A stretch of DNA of 64,000 nt from an uncultured Chitinophagaceae bacterium (GCA_937858715.1 CALLZY010000005.1:30257-94256); one strand, 5' to 3'. Shown: positions 25,195 to 35,190, counted from the first letter of the stretch. Program-made: numbers and translations. The notes: generated from the sequence alone by a model not told the origin.

Positions 25195-25278
25195 TGAACC
25201 CGTAATTTTGCCCTGCTTGCTTTTTGGATGCCTGAAAAACACTCAGGAGTTACTGTTTTCAAAAAATAACTTCAAATC

Positions 25279-26541
25279 ATGGTAGATGTAATACTTGGCC
25301 TCCAGTGGGGCGACGAAGGGAAGGGAAAGATTGTTGACTTTTTTGCCCGGGGCTACGATATGGTTGCCCGCTTCCAGGGCGGGCCCAATGCAGGCCATAC
25401 ATTGTATGTAAACGACAAAAAAGTGGTACTGCACCAAATACCTTCTGGTATCTTCCATCCAGGAATCATTAACCTGATAGGAAACGGCGTGGTGCTTGAT
25501 CCTGTGACACTAAAAAGAGAATGTGATACGGTGGCTTCTTTCGGCGTTGATTTGAAAAAATATTTATTTGTATCAGAACGTACTCACTTGATATTGCCCA
25601 CTCACCGGGCATTAGATAAAGCTGCTGAGCTTTCCAAAGGGCATTTGAAAATCGGCTCCACCCTCAAAGGCATCGGCCCGGCTTATATGGATAAAACCGG
25701 GAGGAACGGATTAAGGGTAGGAGATCTGCTCGACAAAAATTTTATTACTTCTTATATCAAACTCCGGATTAAACACCAGCGATTGTTAGACAACTTCAAT
25801 TTTCATGAAGATATTTCTGCCTGGGAAGATGAATTTTTCGAAGCTGTCGAGTTTTTGAAACAGCTGAACATCGTAAACGGTGAATATTTCATCAATGAGC
25901 AGATAAAAAAGGGAAAGAAAATTCTTGCAGAAGGCGCCCAGGGCAGTATGCTTGATATTGATTATGGAACATTTCCTTATGTAACATCATCAAATACTAT
26001 CACCGCTGGTGTATGCAGTGGGCTTGGTATAGCCCCGCACCTGATAAAAGAGGTTTATGGCATTACCAAAGCTTATTGTACAAGAGTGGGAAGTGGTCCT
26101 TTTCCTACGGAACTTGAAGATGCAACTGGTGAAGAGCTGCGGAGAGTTGGAAATGAATTTGGTGCAACAACCGGTCGCCCACGCCGTTGCGGCTGGATAG
26201 ACCTGGTGGCGTTGAGATTTGCATGTATGGTTAACGGTGTTACAAAGCTGATTATGACAAAAGCAGATGTGCTGGATGCTTTTAATGAATTACAGGTATG
26301 TACAGCCTATGATATAAACGGGTCTGTTACCGAAGAAGTACCTTTCCAACTGGAAAAGCAAAAGCCAGTACCACAGTATAAGAATTTTGAAGGCTGGAAA
26401 ACAGATATTTCAAAACTGAAGGAGTACGATGAACTGCCAGATAAGATGAAAACATATATTAATTTCATCAACGATTACCTGGGAATAAAAGTTCACTATA
26501 TCTCTAATGGACCCGGGAGAGAACAATTGATAAACGCCTGA
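25279..26541 (+). CDS. purA: Adenylosuccinate synthetase
   Basis: A 420-residue enzyme that joins aspartate to IMP with GTP, the first step to AMP. The start MVDVILGLQWGDEGKGKIVD carries the catalytic Asp and P-loop, followed by QGGPNAGHTL. GSTLKGIGPAYMDK, GAQGSMLDIDYGTFPYVTSS and TTGRPRRCGWIDL are the other hallmark segments. Length is normal. It follows a terminator, so it probably has its own promoter; a TAATTTTG at 25203-25210 resembles the Bacteroidota -7 element, but no good -33 TTTG is visible. Confidence 0.98.
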   Translation: MVDVILGLQWGDEGKGKIVDFFARGYDMVARFQGGPNAGHTLYVNDKKVVLHQIPSGIFHPGIINLIGNGVVLDPVTLKRECDTVASFGVDLKKYLFVSERTHLILPTHRALDKAAELSKGHLKIGSTLKGIGPAYMDKTGRNGLRVGDLLDKNFITSYIKLRIKHQRLLDNFNFHEDISAWEDEFFEAVEFLKQLNIVNGEYFINEQIKKGKKILAEGAQGSMLDIDYGTFPYVTSSNTITAGVCSGLGIAPHLIKEVYGITKAYCTRVGSGPFPTELEDATGEELRRVGNEFGATTGRPRRCGWIDLVALRFACMVNGVTKLIMTKADVLDAFNELQVCTAYDINGSVTEEVPFQLEKQKPVPQYKNFEGWKTDISKLKEYDELPDKMKTYINFINDYLGIKVHYISNGPGREQLINA

Positions 26542-26639
26542 TGATCGGGTTCAGTAAAGTTTTGACAAAAAATTTTTTTAAAAATTTGGCTATTTAAAAA
26601 CTTCGCCGAAATTTTACACCATCTAATCCTGCAGATACT

Positions 26640-27068
26640 ATGGCAATAAAACCTGTAAAAGGGACTAAGGCTCCCGAAAAAAATGATGCTGCTATGAAGG
26701 CCGCAGCAAAAAAACCATCATCCAAACCCACAAAGAAAGAAGAAGAAGAGGATGACGACGATGATTTTGATGATGAAGAGGATGTAAAGCCAGCAAAGAA
26801 AGGTGGCAAGGCAAGCACCCGTAAAGAAAGCGATGACGATGATGATGATGATGTGGAAGATGAAGTGGATGATTGGGAGAAAGTGGAAGAGGAGGAGGAG
26901 TGGGATCCGGATTTTGATGAGTTTGATATTCCAAAATCAAAAGGAAAGAAAGCAACTGGTGGTGGAAAAAAGGGTGCAGACGACGATGACGATTTCAAAA
27001 TGGATGATGAGTTTAAGGATATGTTTGATGACGGCGATGATTTTGATGATGACGACGATGATTTCTAA
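26640..27068 (+). CDS. Low-complexity acidic protein with lysine-rich start
   Basis: A 142-residue protein. The first 35 residues are Lys/Ala/Pro-rich (KGTKAPEKNDAAMKAAAKKP), resembling histone-H1-like tails. The rest alternates runs of Asp/Glu with short Lys/Gly patches, plus one ordered block, EEEEEWDPDFDEFDIPKSKG (residues about 85-104). The ordered block and the repeated final FDDDDDDF-type tail are familiar from unannotated proteins of Chitinophagaceae. It is preceded by a 98-base gap and followed 12 bases later by pabB. It may bind nucleic acid or a basic protein; function unknown. The coding strand is clear, as the reverse gives only a poly-Ser frame. Confidence 0.8.
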   Translation: MAIKPVKGTKAPEKNDAAMKAAAKKPSSKPTKKEEEEDDDDDFDDEEDVKPAKKGGKASTRKESDDDDDDDVEDEVDDWEKVEEEEEWDPDFDEFDIPKSKGKKATGGGKKGADDDDDFKMDDEFKDMFDDGDDFDDDDDDF

Positions 27069-27080
27069 CTACATTAGATA

Positions 27081-28397
27081 ATGGGAGAGTATCCCGCTAA
27101 ATCTTTAGCTGCTATTATAACCAACCAAATCTATACGATCAGAGATTTTAAGCTGGTCAAAAACAAGGTGCTGAACTGGGCAAACCGGTTCAGCACTTTT
27201 TGTTTGCTTGATAACCATCAATACCAATTGCATCCTCATTCGGAGGAATGTTTACTGGCGGCCGGGGCAAGTCGTTTTATTGTGGCTGATAAACAAACGG
27301 ATATAAGCAGCCTGCAACAGTTTATTGATAGTAGCAAGGGTTGGTTGTTTGGGCACTTGGCGTATGATCTGAAAAACCAGATTGAAAAACTGACATCTTC
27401 CCGGCATGACAGAATTGGCTTTGCAGATTTCTTCTTTTTTGAACCTGAGGTGCTGATAAAGATTAAACCGGGTGAACTGCATATCAGTGCAACGGAACCA
27501 GAATTATATTACCAGGAGATAATGGATGCTTCGGCTGTTGCAGATGAGAAGACAGGCCATGTTTCTGTCTCAGGCAGGTTCAGCCGGGATGAATATATTG
27601 CCGTTGTTAATGAATTGAAGAAACATATTCTTCGTGGTGATTGTTATGAAATCAACTTCTGTCATGAGTTTTTTGCAGATAATGCAGACCTTAATCCATT
27701 AGCATTATATGAAAGGTTGAGTAACATTTCTCCCAATCCCTTTTCTGCATTATATAAGCTGACAGATAAATGGCTGATTTGTGCCAGTCCGGAAAGATTC
27801 TTAAGAAGGCAGGGACAAACCGTTTTATCACAACCAATAAAAGGCACATCAAAACGGATGGCTGATGATGAGAAAGATGCTGAAAACAAAAACTGGTTGT
27901 ATAACAGTGCCAAAGACCGTTCTGAAAATGTGATGGTTGTTGATCTGGTAAGAAATGATCTGTCGAAAGTATGTGAAGAAGGAACAGTAAAGACAGATGA
28001 ACTGTTTGGTATTTATTCATTTCCGCAAGTACACCAGATGATCTCAACTGTGAGTGGCACTTTGAAAAAAGATATTTTGTTTACTGAAATTATCAAGGCA
28101 ACGTTCCCTATGGGTTCCATGACAGGGGCTCCCAAAAAGCGGGTAATGGAACTGATTGAGCAATACGAAAAAACCCGGAGGGGAATTTTTTCAGGTGCGG
28201 TTGGCTACATCAATCCTGACGGAGATTTTGATTTTAATGTGGTGATACGAAGCATTATGTATAACGAAGCCACTGATTACCTTTCTTATCAGGTTGGTTC
28301 TGGCATTACCTGGTATTGCGATGCTGAACAGGAATGGGAAGAATGCCTTATGAAAGCAGCAGCTATTAAAACAGTTCTTGAAAATAAGGAGCCATGA
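27081..28397 (+). CDS. pabB: Aminodeoxychorismate synthase component I
   Basis: A 438-residue chorismate-binding enzyme that makes 4-amino-4-deoxychorismate for folate synthesis. The motif PIKGTSKR with Lys254 identifies PabB; anthranilate synthase has PIAGT at this place. Other signatures are GDCYEINFCHEF, ENVMVVDLVRNDLSKV, and SMTGAPKKRVMELIE with RRGIFSGAVGYI. It probably works with a glutaminase subunit that is not in the window. It overlaps nothing and ends directly before a convergent gene, so its 3' end abuts that gene's stop. Confidence 0.93.
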   Translation: MGEYPAKSLAAIITNQIYTIRDFKLVKNKVLNWANRFSTFCLLDNHQYQLHPHSEECLLAAGASRFIVADKQTDISSLQQFIDSSKGWLFGHLAYDLKNQIEKLTSSRHDRIGFADFFFFEPEVLIKIKPGELHISATEPELYYQEIMDASAVADEKTGHVSVSGRFSRDEYIAVVNELKKHILRGDCYEINFCHEFFADNADLNPLALYERLSNISPNPFSALYKLTDKWLICASPERFLRRQGQTVLSQPIKGTSKRMADDEKDAENKNWLYNSAKDRSENVMVVDLVRNDLSKVCEEGTVKTDELFGIYSFPQVHQMISTVSGTLKKDILFTEIIKATFPMGSMTGAPKKRVMELIEQYEKTRRGIFSGAVGYINPDGDFDFNVVIRSIMYNEATDYLSYQVGSGITWYCDAEQEWEECLMKAAAIKTVLENKEP

Positions 28398-29459
28398 TTA
28401 TTTTGTTCCTGCCTCAGCAGTACCCAAAAGGACCTTCATACTTTCATCAAGAATTTCGTAGCGTTTTGCCACAAAGATGTTCATCTTGGGTGTGGGCAGG
28501 CGCAAGAGGTATTTTCCCTCAAGAGCAATTTTATGGTCGAAAGCAGGATTGAACTTGTCGAAAGTGGTCTTGTCCAGTTCAACATATTTCATAATTACTC
28601 CTGAACTGAACCGGCCAGAAATATTATAAGCCGAGGAACTGTTCATTTCCTCATCATTCAGGCTGGGAGCGGTAACCAGCAGGTCTTTCATTTCTCCTTT
28701 TGTTACGGTTGTAATGCCGCCTTCGCCTTCAAAGATGTAATGTGTGCCAATGAATTTTTTTACATGGTTCATCGACTCATTGGGCAGGTGGTACTGTAGT
28801 GTCCAGAAATCACGGCTGCCGCCACTTCTCCGGATAGCCTTATCAACGTTGCCCGGACCACCATTATATGCAGCCAAAACCAGCAGCCAGTCACCATATT
28901 TTACATACAAATCAGTTAGCATACGGGCTGCGGCATGAGTACTTTTGAAATAATCCAGCCTTTCGTCATTTCCACGGTTAATCTTAAGTCCGTACTGAAC
29001 GGCAGCCGCTGGCATAAAAGCCCAGGGACCGCATGCTCCAGACCATGACTTGGCATTATATTTTAAACCCGACTCAATTACTGCCAGGTATTTCATTTCT
29101 TTAGGAACTCCGTGCTGGGTAAGCACTTCGTCCATCATGTCGAAATAGGGCTTAGCCCAATCCTTCATGGCCAAAAATCCTTTTTTGTTTCTGCTGATAT
29201 AGTTCTGTACAAAACTTACTCCCATCGGGTTGAGTCTTGCACCCGTAACGCCATCCCCGCTATAGGCTGAATGCAGCAGGTCTTTGAAGAGTTTGGGATC
29301 GTTATCATCTGAAATGACAGAATCTGCCTTTCCGGTTGTGTCTGAAGAAACCATTGAACCTGTTGCAGATGAATTCAGACCAATTTCAGTGGCTTTTGCC
29401 GCCTGAATGATCAGAAATCCAAGTCCGCCCAAAATAGATATGTACTTTGCTTTTCTCAA
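28398..29459 (-). CDS. Lytic transglycosylase with SLT domain, MltD-like
   Basis: A 353-residue peptidoglycan lyase. The signal peptide (MRKAKYISILGGLGFLIIQA AKA) is followed by a linker and the SLT goose-type lysozyme domain. Catalytic Glu129 is in LAVIESGLKYNA; SGACGPWAFMPAAAVQYGL and LAAYNGGPGNVDKAI complete the fold. The C-terminal 110 residues show no clear LysM, although VKYVELDKTTFDKFNPAFDH resembles a degenerate one. It would cut glycan strands with formation of anhydro ends in the periplasm. It is convergent with pabB, the two stops being adjacent. Confidence 0.9.
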   Translation of the reverse strand: MRKAKYISILGGLGFLIIQAAKATEIGLNSSATGSMVSSDTTGKADSVISDDNDPKLFKDLLHSAYSGDGVTGARLNPMGVSFVQNYISRNKKGFLAMKDWAKPYFDMMDEVLTQHGVPKEMKYLAVIESGLKYNAKSWSGACGPWAFMPAAAVQYGLKINRGNDERLDYFKSTHAAARMLTDLYVKYGDWLLVLAAYNGGPGNVDKAIRRSGGSRDFWTLQYHLPNESMNHVKKFIGTHYIFEGEGGITTVTKGEMKDLLVTAPSLNDEEMNSSSAYNISGRFSSGVIMKYVELDKTTFDKFNPAFDHKIALEGKYLLRLPTPKMNIFVAKRYEILDESMKVLLGTAEAGTK

Positions 29460-29480
29460 ATCTTGCTGATTTATAATCTG

Positions 29481-30917
29481 TTAGCGACTTTTTGCCACCA
29501 ACAGCAGGTCTGAAACCTGCAGCAAAGATACCTCATTAAATTTGTTTGTCATGAGTTGAAGCCCAAATGGCATGCCGTTGCTGTGGATAAACAGGGGGAT
29601 TGAGATGGCGGGAATACCTGCCAAATTGGCCATAACCGTGTAAATATCGGCCAGGTACATGGCGATTGGATCGTCCATTTTTTCGCCTGCTTTGAAGGCC
29701 GTGACTGGCGATGTGGGCAGCATTATAAAGTCAAAATCCCTGAAAATCAGGTCAATTTTGTCGATGAGCAGCTTTCTTACCTTTTGGGCACGGGTAAAGT
29801 AGGCATCAAAATATCCGGCGCTGAGAACAAAGGTACCCAGCATGATCCGGCGCTTTACTTCTCTGCCAAAACCGGCAGACCGGGTCTGTTTATAAAAATC
29901 TGTTAAATCGGCCACTGGAGCCTCTGTCCGGTAGCCAAATTTCACCCCATCGTAGCGGGAAAGGTTGGAGGAAGCTTCGGCAGTAGTAAGGACATAATAG
30001 GCCGGAACGACATAATCCAGCAGGTCGAAACTTACTTTTTCTACCACATGGCCCTCAGTTTTTAGCTGTTCAGCCTGTTTTCTTATGGCTGAAGCTATCT
30101 CCGGGTCAATGCCGGGATGGTTGAAAGCCTCATCAAAATAGGCAAACCGGAATTTCTTATCTGCGGAGAGCAATTGAGAATAGGCAGGAACTTCTTTTTG
30201 AGAAACGGTGCTGTCAAAATCGTCTTTACCAGCCATTACCTCAAGCAGAAGGGCTACATCGGGTATATTGTTGCCGAATATTCCAATCTGGTCAAACGAG
30301 GAGGCGTAGGCAATCAATCCATAACGGGAAATGCGGCCATAAGTAGGCTTAAGACCAATAATGCCGCAAAAATCGGCCGGCTGGCGAACAGAGCCTCCTG
30401 TATCACTACCCAGCGAAACCATGCACAGACCCGCTTGTACTGCAACAGCAGAGCCACCAGATGAGCCGCCCGGGACCCTTGTTTCATCAGCCGCATTCAG
30501 CACTTTACCGTAAACAGAATTTTCGTTGGTGGAGCCCATCGCAAATTCATCACAATTAAGGTTGCCGATAATAATTGCTCCTTCAGCCAGCAACCGTTCA
30601 ACTGCTGTAGCAGAATAAACAGAACTGAAATTTTTTAGAATGTTGGAGGCAGCAGAAATGCAGTGGTTTTTGTAACAGATTACATCCTTCAGACCGATGA
30701 TAACGCCGTGTAGTTTGCCTCCTGGCTTACCAGCCGTTCTTTCAGAATCGAGCAATGCTGCCTTTTGCAAGGCTTCATCAGCATATACCTCAATAAAGGC
30801 ATTGAGGTGTTTTGTTGCATTAATGCGGTCAAGATAATATTGTACCGCCTGTAAGCAGGTTACACTTCCTTCCTTTAATTGGGCATGATATTGCTCAATG
30901 GAAGAATACTGAAACAA
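29481..30917 (-). CDS. gatA: Asp-tRNA(Asn)/Glu-tRNA(Gln) amidotransferase subunit A
   Basis: A 478-residue amidase-signature protein, the glutaminase subunit that supplies ammonia for amidation of misacylated tRNA. The catalytic Lys is in GVIIGLKDVICYK; the Ser pair is in GGSSGGSAVAVQAG and SDTGGSVRQPADFCG. GYFDAYFTRAQKVR is GatA-specific. The gatC gene lies far away at 49607-49903 and gatB is not in the window, so the complex is encoded at separate loci here. The lytic transglycosylase gene follows 21 bases downstream. Confidence 0.96.
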   Translation of the reverse strand: MFQYSSIEQYHAQLKEGSVTCLQAVQYYLDRINATKHLNAFIEVYADEALQKAALLDSERTAGKPGGKLHGVIIGLKDVICYKNHCISAASNILKNFSSVYSATAVERLLAEGAIIIGNLNCDEFAMGSTNENSVYGKVLNAADETRVPGGSSGGSAVAVQAGLCMVSLGSDTGGSVRQPADFCGIIGLKPTYGRISRYGLIAYASSFDQIGIFGNNIPDVALLLEVMAGKDDFDSTVSQKEVPAYSQLLSADKKFRFAYFDEAFNHPGIDPEIASAIRKQAEQLKTEGHVVEKVSFDLLDYVVPAYYVLTTAEASSNLSRYDGVKFGYRTEAPVADLTDFYKQTRSAGFGREVKRRIMLGTFVLSAGYFDAYFTRAQKVRKLLIDKIDLIFRDFDFIMLPTSPVTAFKAGEKMDDPIAMYLADIYTVMANLAGIPAISIPLFIHSNGMPFGLQLMTNKFNEVSLLQVSDLLLVAKSR

Positions 30918-30958
30918 GGAGAATGTGTTTTTCGTAAGAAATAAATCCGAAGCTAATA

Positions 30959-31165
30959 TTATTCTTTAGGAGAGTTTTTTACATCATTCACCCCGTCTTC
31001 CAGTTCCCTCTTTACATTGTTTTTGGCATCGTTGAACTCACGGACACCTTTACCAAGGCCACGCATCAGTTCAGGAATTTTGCGGCCTCCGAATAGAAGT
31101 AATACAACGATTACGATGATGATCATTTCGTTGGTTCCAAATGCCAGTAAAACAGGTTGTCCCAT
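30959..31165 (-). CDS. tatA: Twin-arginine translocase subunit TatA/E
   Basis: A 68-residue protein from [20 protein letters not shown]. One N-terminal membrane helix is followed by the [20 protein letters not shown] amphipathic helix, which is the TatA family hallmark, and a charged tail. The ATG at 31163-31165 is chosen; a start 27 codons upstream would add an unrelated hydrophobic stretch. It forms the pore for export of folded proteins. It lies 41 bases upstream of gatA in the same direction. Confidence 0.95.
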   Translation of the reverse strand: MGQPVLLAFGTNEMIIIVIVVLLLFGGRKIPELMRGLGKGVREFNDAKNNVKRELEDGVNDVKNSPKE

Positions 31166-31247
31166 AATTGATATAATTGTATTAGGCGTTAAAGATACTA
31201 AGTACAGGAAAAAAACCGAATAATTAGAAAAAATATACTGTTCCAAT

Positions 31248-31286
31248 AAAAAACCCCGGCACTCAGAATTTTCTCAGTAACGGGGC
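31248..31286 (-). terminator. Terminator after rplS
   Basis: On the - strand the arms CCCCGTTACTGAG and CTGAGTGCCGGGG form a long, slightly mismatched stem followed by TTTTTT. Confidence 0.75.
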
Positions 31287-31312
31287 TTGTATTGTGCAAT
31301 TGTAATTGTCGC

Positions 31313-31675
31313 TTATGCAGATGCAACAGCCATACGCTTTTCACGGATCCTTGCACTCTTACCAGAACGGCTGCGCTGATAGAAGAGCTTGGCACGGCGT
31401 ACGTGGCCGGTTTTGTTCAGTACAACTGACTCAATGTTAGGTGAGTTATAAGGGAAAACCCTTTCAACACCTACTCCGTCAGAGATTTTACGAACAGTAA
31501 AGCTGGCGGTAGCGCCATTTCCCTGTTTTTTAATCACATCACCTTTGAAAGACTGGATACGTTCCTTGTTTCCTTCGATGATTTTATAGTTAACAGTCAC
31601 ATTATCACCGGGTTTGAAAGCCGGAAAACTGTTCTTTTTTGTGAGTTGGTCGTGTACAAACTTTACTGCATCCAT
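31313..31675 (-). CDS. rplS: 50S ribosomal protein L19
   Basis: A 120-residue protein from MDAVKFVHDQLTKK. Typical segments are FKPGDNVTVNYKI, IQSFKGDVI, FTVRKISDGVGVERVFPYNSP and the basic KTGHVRRAKLFYQRSRSGKSARI end. An ATG 7 codons upstream is possible, but L19 proteins start near the chosen one. It is a single gene between the rny and tatA genes, with its own terminator downstream. Confidence 0.98.
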   Translation of the reverse strand: MDAVKFVHDQLTKKNSFPAFKPGDNVTVNYKIIEGNKERIQSFKGDVIKKQGNGATASFTVRKISDGVGVERVFPYNSPNIESVVLNKTGHVRRAKLFYQRSRSGKSARIREKRMAVASA

Positions 31676-31853
31676 AACTTTAATTTTTATTTCCAATCAT
31701 CCCTTTCGGTACTTTGGATTTTTAAAGGAGTGCAAAGGTAAGCGAAAACTTGTTAAGTTGATAAGTTTTCAGTTGAAAAGTTTGGGATATCCTGATTTAT
31801 TATTCAGTGCAATAAACCTTTCAGCTTTTTACCTTTTTATCTTCAACCTGAGC

Positions 31854-33419
31854 TTATCTCGCCACATTTACAGCCCTCTTTTCCCTGATAACAGTCACTT
31901 TTATTTGTCCGGGGAAAGTCATTTCGGTCTGAATTTTCTGGGCAATCTCAAAAGAGAGCCTGTCTGCATCCTGGTCACTTACTTTTTCGGCTTCCAGAAT
32001 GACCCGTAGCTCACGGCCGGCCTGAATGGCGTAGGCTTTTTCAACCCCGTTGTAGCCCATGGCTAAGTTTTCAAGGTCTTTAATCCTTTGCAGGTATTGC
32101 TGCATTATCTCCCGGCGGGCACCCGGACGGGCACCGCTGATGGCATCACAGGCCTGGACGATCGGCGAAATAACATATTGCATTTCCATCTCGTCGTGGT
32201 GGGCGCCAATCGCATTTACCACGGCAGGGTTTTCTCCATATTTTTCAGCCAGTTTGGCTCCAAGCAGGGCATGGCTCAGTTCGCTTTCTTCATCAGGTAC
32301 TTTTCCAATATCGTGTAGAAGACCAGCTCTTTTGGCCAGTTTGGGGTTAAGTCCCAGTTCGGCTGCCATCGTAGCGCAGAGGTTTGCTGTTTCCCGGCTG
32401 TGCATCAGCAGGTTTTGGCCATAAGAAGAACGGAAACGCATACGGCCTACCATCCGCACCAGCTCTTTGTGCAGACCATGAATGCCCAGTTCGATTACTG
32501 TTCTTTCGCCAATTTCCATTACCTGTTCTTCAATCTGCTTACGGGTTTTTTCCACCACTTCCTCAATACGGGCAGGGTGAATACGGCCATCGGCCACAAG
32601 CCTTTGCAAACTGAGGCGGGCAATTTCCCGGCGCAGCGGGTCGAAGCTGGAAAGAAGGATAGCTTCCGGGGTATCATCAACAATAAGGTCAACACCGGTG
32701 GCGGCTTCAATGGCACGGATGTTCCGGCCTTCACGACCGATAATCTGGCCTTTTATTTCATCGCTTTCGAGATTGAATACGGTGATTGTATTTTCAATTG
32801 CCTGTTCAGCAGCAGTACGCTGAATAGTCTGGATGATGATTTTACGGGCTTCTTTATTGGCCTTTTGCTTGGCATCTTCCACAATTTCCTGCTGCAGGGT
32901 TAGTGCCTGTGTTTGAGCTTCATGCTTCAGGCTTTCAACCAATTGAGCTTTGGCTTCTTCAGCTGAAAGATTCGCAATTTTTTCAAGTCGGCGGATATGC
33001 TCTTCCTGGTGTTTTTCCAGCTCGGTGCGTTTGATATTGACCAGTTCAATCTGGCGGTTCAGGTTTTCCTTGATGGCTTCATTTTCTTTTATCTGCTTGT
33101 CAAGGTTGCCTTCTTTTTGATTGATGGATTGCTCCTTCTGCCGGATGCGGTTTTCAGAGTCGTTGATTTTTTTGTTCTTTTCAAAAACCTCTTTGTCGTG
33201 GGCCGATTTCATTTGTACAAACTTCTCTTTGGCCTCCAGTTCTTTTTCCTTGCGGATGGTTTCGGCCCTGAGTTCGGCTTCTTTGATAATTACCTGCGAC
33301 TGATGCTCGGCTTCTTCTATTTGCTTGCGGGTGTTTTTGGCAAAAATTACCTTACCCGCTATGATGCCCGCAATAAGGGCAACTGCGCCGATGATGATGG
33401 ATAATATATTCGGATCCAT
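31854..33419 (-). CDS. rny: Ribonuclease Y
   Basis: A 521-residue membrane-anchored endoribonuclease that starts mRNA decay. The N-terminal transmembrane helix ([17 protein letters not shown]) is followed by a long coiled coil (residues about 30-190), a KH domain with [13 protein letters not shown], and the HD domain with [12 protein letters not shown] and HHDEM. Length matches the family. In many Bacteroidota zapA lies directly upstream; here 3.6 kb of other genes separate the two. Confidence 0.97.
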   Translation of the reverse strand: MDPNILSIIIGAVALIAGIIAGKVIFAKNTRKQIEEAEHQSQVIIKEAELRAETIRKEKELEAKEKFVQMKSAHDKEVFEKNKKINDSENRIRQKEQSINQKEGNLDKQIKENEAIKENLNRQIELVNIKRTELEKHQEEHIRRLEKIANLSAEEAKAQLVESLKHEAQTQALTLQQEIVEDAKQKANKEARKIIIQTIQRTAAEQAIENTITVFNLESDEIKGQIIGREGRNIRAIEAATGVDLIVDDTPEAILLSSFDPLRREIARLSLQRLVADGRIHPARIEEVVEKTRKQIEEQVMEIGERTVIELGIHGLHKELVRMVGRMRFRSSYGQNLLMHSRETANLCATMAAELGLNPKLAKRAGLLHDIGKVPDEESELSHALLGAKLAEKYGENPAVVNAIGAHHDEMEMQYVISPIVQACDAISGARPGARREIMQQYLQRIKDLENLAMGYNGVEKAYAIQAGRELRVILEAEKVSDQDADRLSFEIAQKIQTEMTFPGQIKVTVIREKRAVNVAR

Positions 33420-33659
33420 TGAATGTTATTTTTTGGTATTGCACGGGGCAATATGTTAATAAAATAGTCATACTATGCTTAAAGTATGTAATCAGCGAAG
33501 ATACAAAAGGTTATCGTATGGAGGAAATTGGATATAGCGGCTACGTTTCCCCTTTTTATGCAGCTTTTACCATTTGAAATCCTGCAGGCAACGTTTGTCA
33601 TATTACTGTAACTGGTTAGCCCTGATTTCCGTATCCTTGCAGACTTAAAATTGAGATAC

Positions 33660-34805
33660 ATGAACAAGTTTCTTCTGGTTGTCGCTTTTTTACCCCTGTT
33701 TGCCACGGCACAGGTGAAAGAACAAAAATTTTCTGTAAAGGGCAGTTTCGGCAAATTGAAACATCAGCCAGACTGGATTTACCTGCAATACCGGAATGGT
33801 GATGAGTGGAAAACCGACAGTGTTCAGCCGAAGGATGGAAAATACACTTTTGCAGGTGCGGTGACGGAGCCAACGCTGGCAAGAATACGGGTGAAGTATA
33901 AACTAGATGTGGCTGGTAAGACAGTTCAGATGATGCCGGGCAGGGATATTGTTTCTGTTTTTCTGCAGAGTGGCAAACTGAATGTGAGTTCGGCAGATTC
34001 GTTCAGCAATGCAAAAATAAAAGGCTCGGCAGCGCACAGTGCTTACACAAAACTGAAAGAGCAGGAGAAGCCGTTTAATGATAAGATGGAGCCGATGGTA
34101 GCCAAGTACAGGGAGTATGCCAAGAATAACGATAAAGAAAACCAGTTGAAACTGGAAGCAGAACTTGAAGCTATTGAGAAAGACATGAATGATAAAGTGT
34201 ATGGCGATTTTGTCCGCAATAATCCTTCTTCGCCGATTGCCTTGTATGCGCTGAAGCAATATGCAGGCTGGGATATTGATGCTGATAAGGTGGAGCCGAT
34301 GTTTAATTCTCTGTCGGATGCAAATAAGAACTATCCTTCGGCGGAAGCCTTTAAAGAAAGTATTGAAACGGCCAAAAAGACCGGCATTGGTAAAACAGCG
34401 ATGGACTTTACACAAAATGATACGCTGGGTGTGCCGGTGAGCCTGTCCACTTTCAGGGGAAGATATGTGCTGATTGATTTTTGGGCAAGCTGGTGCGGCC
34501 CCTGCCGTGCCGAGAACCCGAATGTGGTAAAAGTGTTTAACAAGTACAAGGATAAAAACTTTCATATCATCGGTGTATCGCTTGACAGGCCTGGGCAAAA
34601 TGCTAAATGGCTGAAAGCGATAAGCGATGATAAGCTTACCTGGACACATGTGAGTGACCTGAAGTTCTGGGATAATGAGGTGGCCAAACAATACGGCATA
34701 AAGGCCATACCGCAGAACCTGCTGCTCGACCCTGCCGGAAAGATAATTGCCAAGAACCTGCGGGGCGAGGAATTGGACAGCAAGCTGAGTGAGTTTATTA
34801 AGTAA
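33660..34805 (+). CDS. Thioredoxin-family protein with DUF4369 domain (TlpA/ResA-like)
   Basis: A 381-residue periplasmic disulfide reductase. The signal peptide is MNKFLLVVAFLPLFATAQ. The first 110 residues form the DUF4369 beta domain (VKGSFGKL, DSVQPKDGKYTFAG), then a helical linker, then a redoxin domain with the active site WASWCGPC (Cys279 and Cys282). The start is the ATG at 33660; a TTG 3 codons upstream is less likely. Such proteins in Bacteroidota probably keep cytochrome or other thiols reduced. It is encoded opposite to rny and followed by its own terminator. Confidence 0.93.
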   Translation: MNKFLLVVAFLPLFATAQVKEQKFSVKGSFGKLKHQPDWIYLQYRNGDEWKTDSVQPKDGKYTFAGAVTEPTLARIRVKYKLDVAGKTVQMMPGRDIVSVFLQSGKLNVSSADSFSNAKIKGSAAHSAYTKLKEQEKPFNDKMEPMVAKYREYAKNNDKENQLKLEAELEAIEKDMNDKVYGDFVRNNPSSPIALYALKQYAGWDIDADKVEPMFNSLSDANKNYPSAEAFKESIETAKKTGIGKTAMDFTQNDTLGVPVSLSTFRGRYVLIDFWASWCGPCRAENPNVVKVFNKYKDKNFHIIGVSLDRPGQNAKWLKAISDDKLTWTHVSDLKFWDNEVAKQYGIKAIPQNLLLDPAGKIIAKNLRGEELDSKLSEFIK

Positions 34806-34824
34806 GAAGATACTGATATTGGAG

Positions 34825-34852
34825 ATGCCGGCTGTGAGCCGGCATTTTTTTA
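34825..34852 (+). terminator. Terminator after the thioredoxin gene
   Basis: A perfect stem ATGCCGGCT / AGCCGGCAT with loop GTG is followed by TTTTTT. It lies 19 bases after the stop codon. Confidence 0.92.
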
Positions 34853-34868
34853 TGCGCTGTAGTGAGCG

Positions 34869-35190
34869 AAAGTATAATTGCAGGTGGCATAAGTGAACTT
34901 GCAGGAGGGGAAAGTAAAGTTGCAGGTGGCGTAAGTGAACTTGCAGGAGGAAGAAGTAAATTGCAGGTGGCATAAGTGAAGTTGCAGGAGGAAGAAGTAA
35001 AGTTGCAGGTGGCATAAGTGAAGTTGCAGGAGATGTAAGTGAACTTGCAGGAGGGAAAAGTAAAGTTGCAGGTGGCGTAAGTGAACTTGCAGGAGAGAAA
35101 AGTAAAGTTGCAGGTGACGTAAGTGAACTTGCAGGAGGGAAAAATAAAGTTGCAGGAGGCATAATTGAACTTGCAGGTGACGTAAGAGAG
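34869..35190. repeat. 21-bp tandem repeat, family C, about fifteen copies
   Basis: The unit alternates AGTGAACTTGCAGGAGGG- and AGTAAAGTTGCAGGTGGC-type halves; the constant core is TTGCAGG. About 15 cores occur with a mean spacing near 21. One unit (AAGTAAATTGCAGG) has lost a base, which breaks the + strand frame. Long frames on the - strand (to about 35331) are by-products of the period and include the thioredoxin antisense. Confidence 0.9.

Noticed and set aside
26594-26998. Serine-rich - strand frame opposite the acidic protein
   Set aside because: Poly-Ser is the antisense of the Asp/Glu codon runs; the + strand protein has a better start and an ordered block.
34869-35190. CRISPR array
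   Set aside because: Same reason: head-to-tail repeats without spacers.
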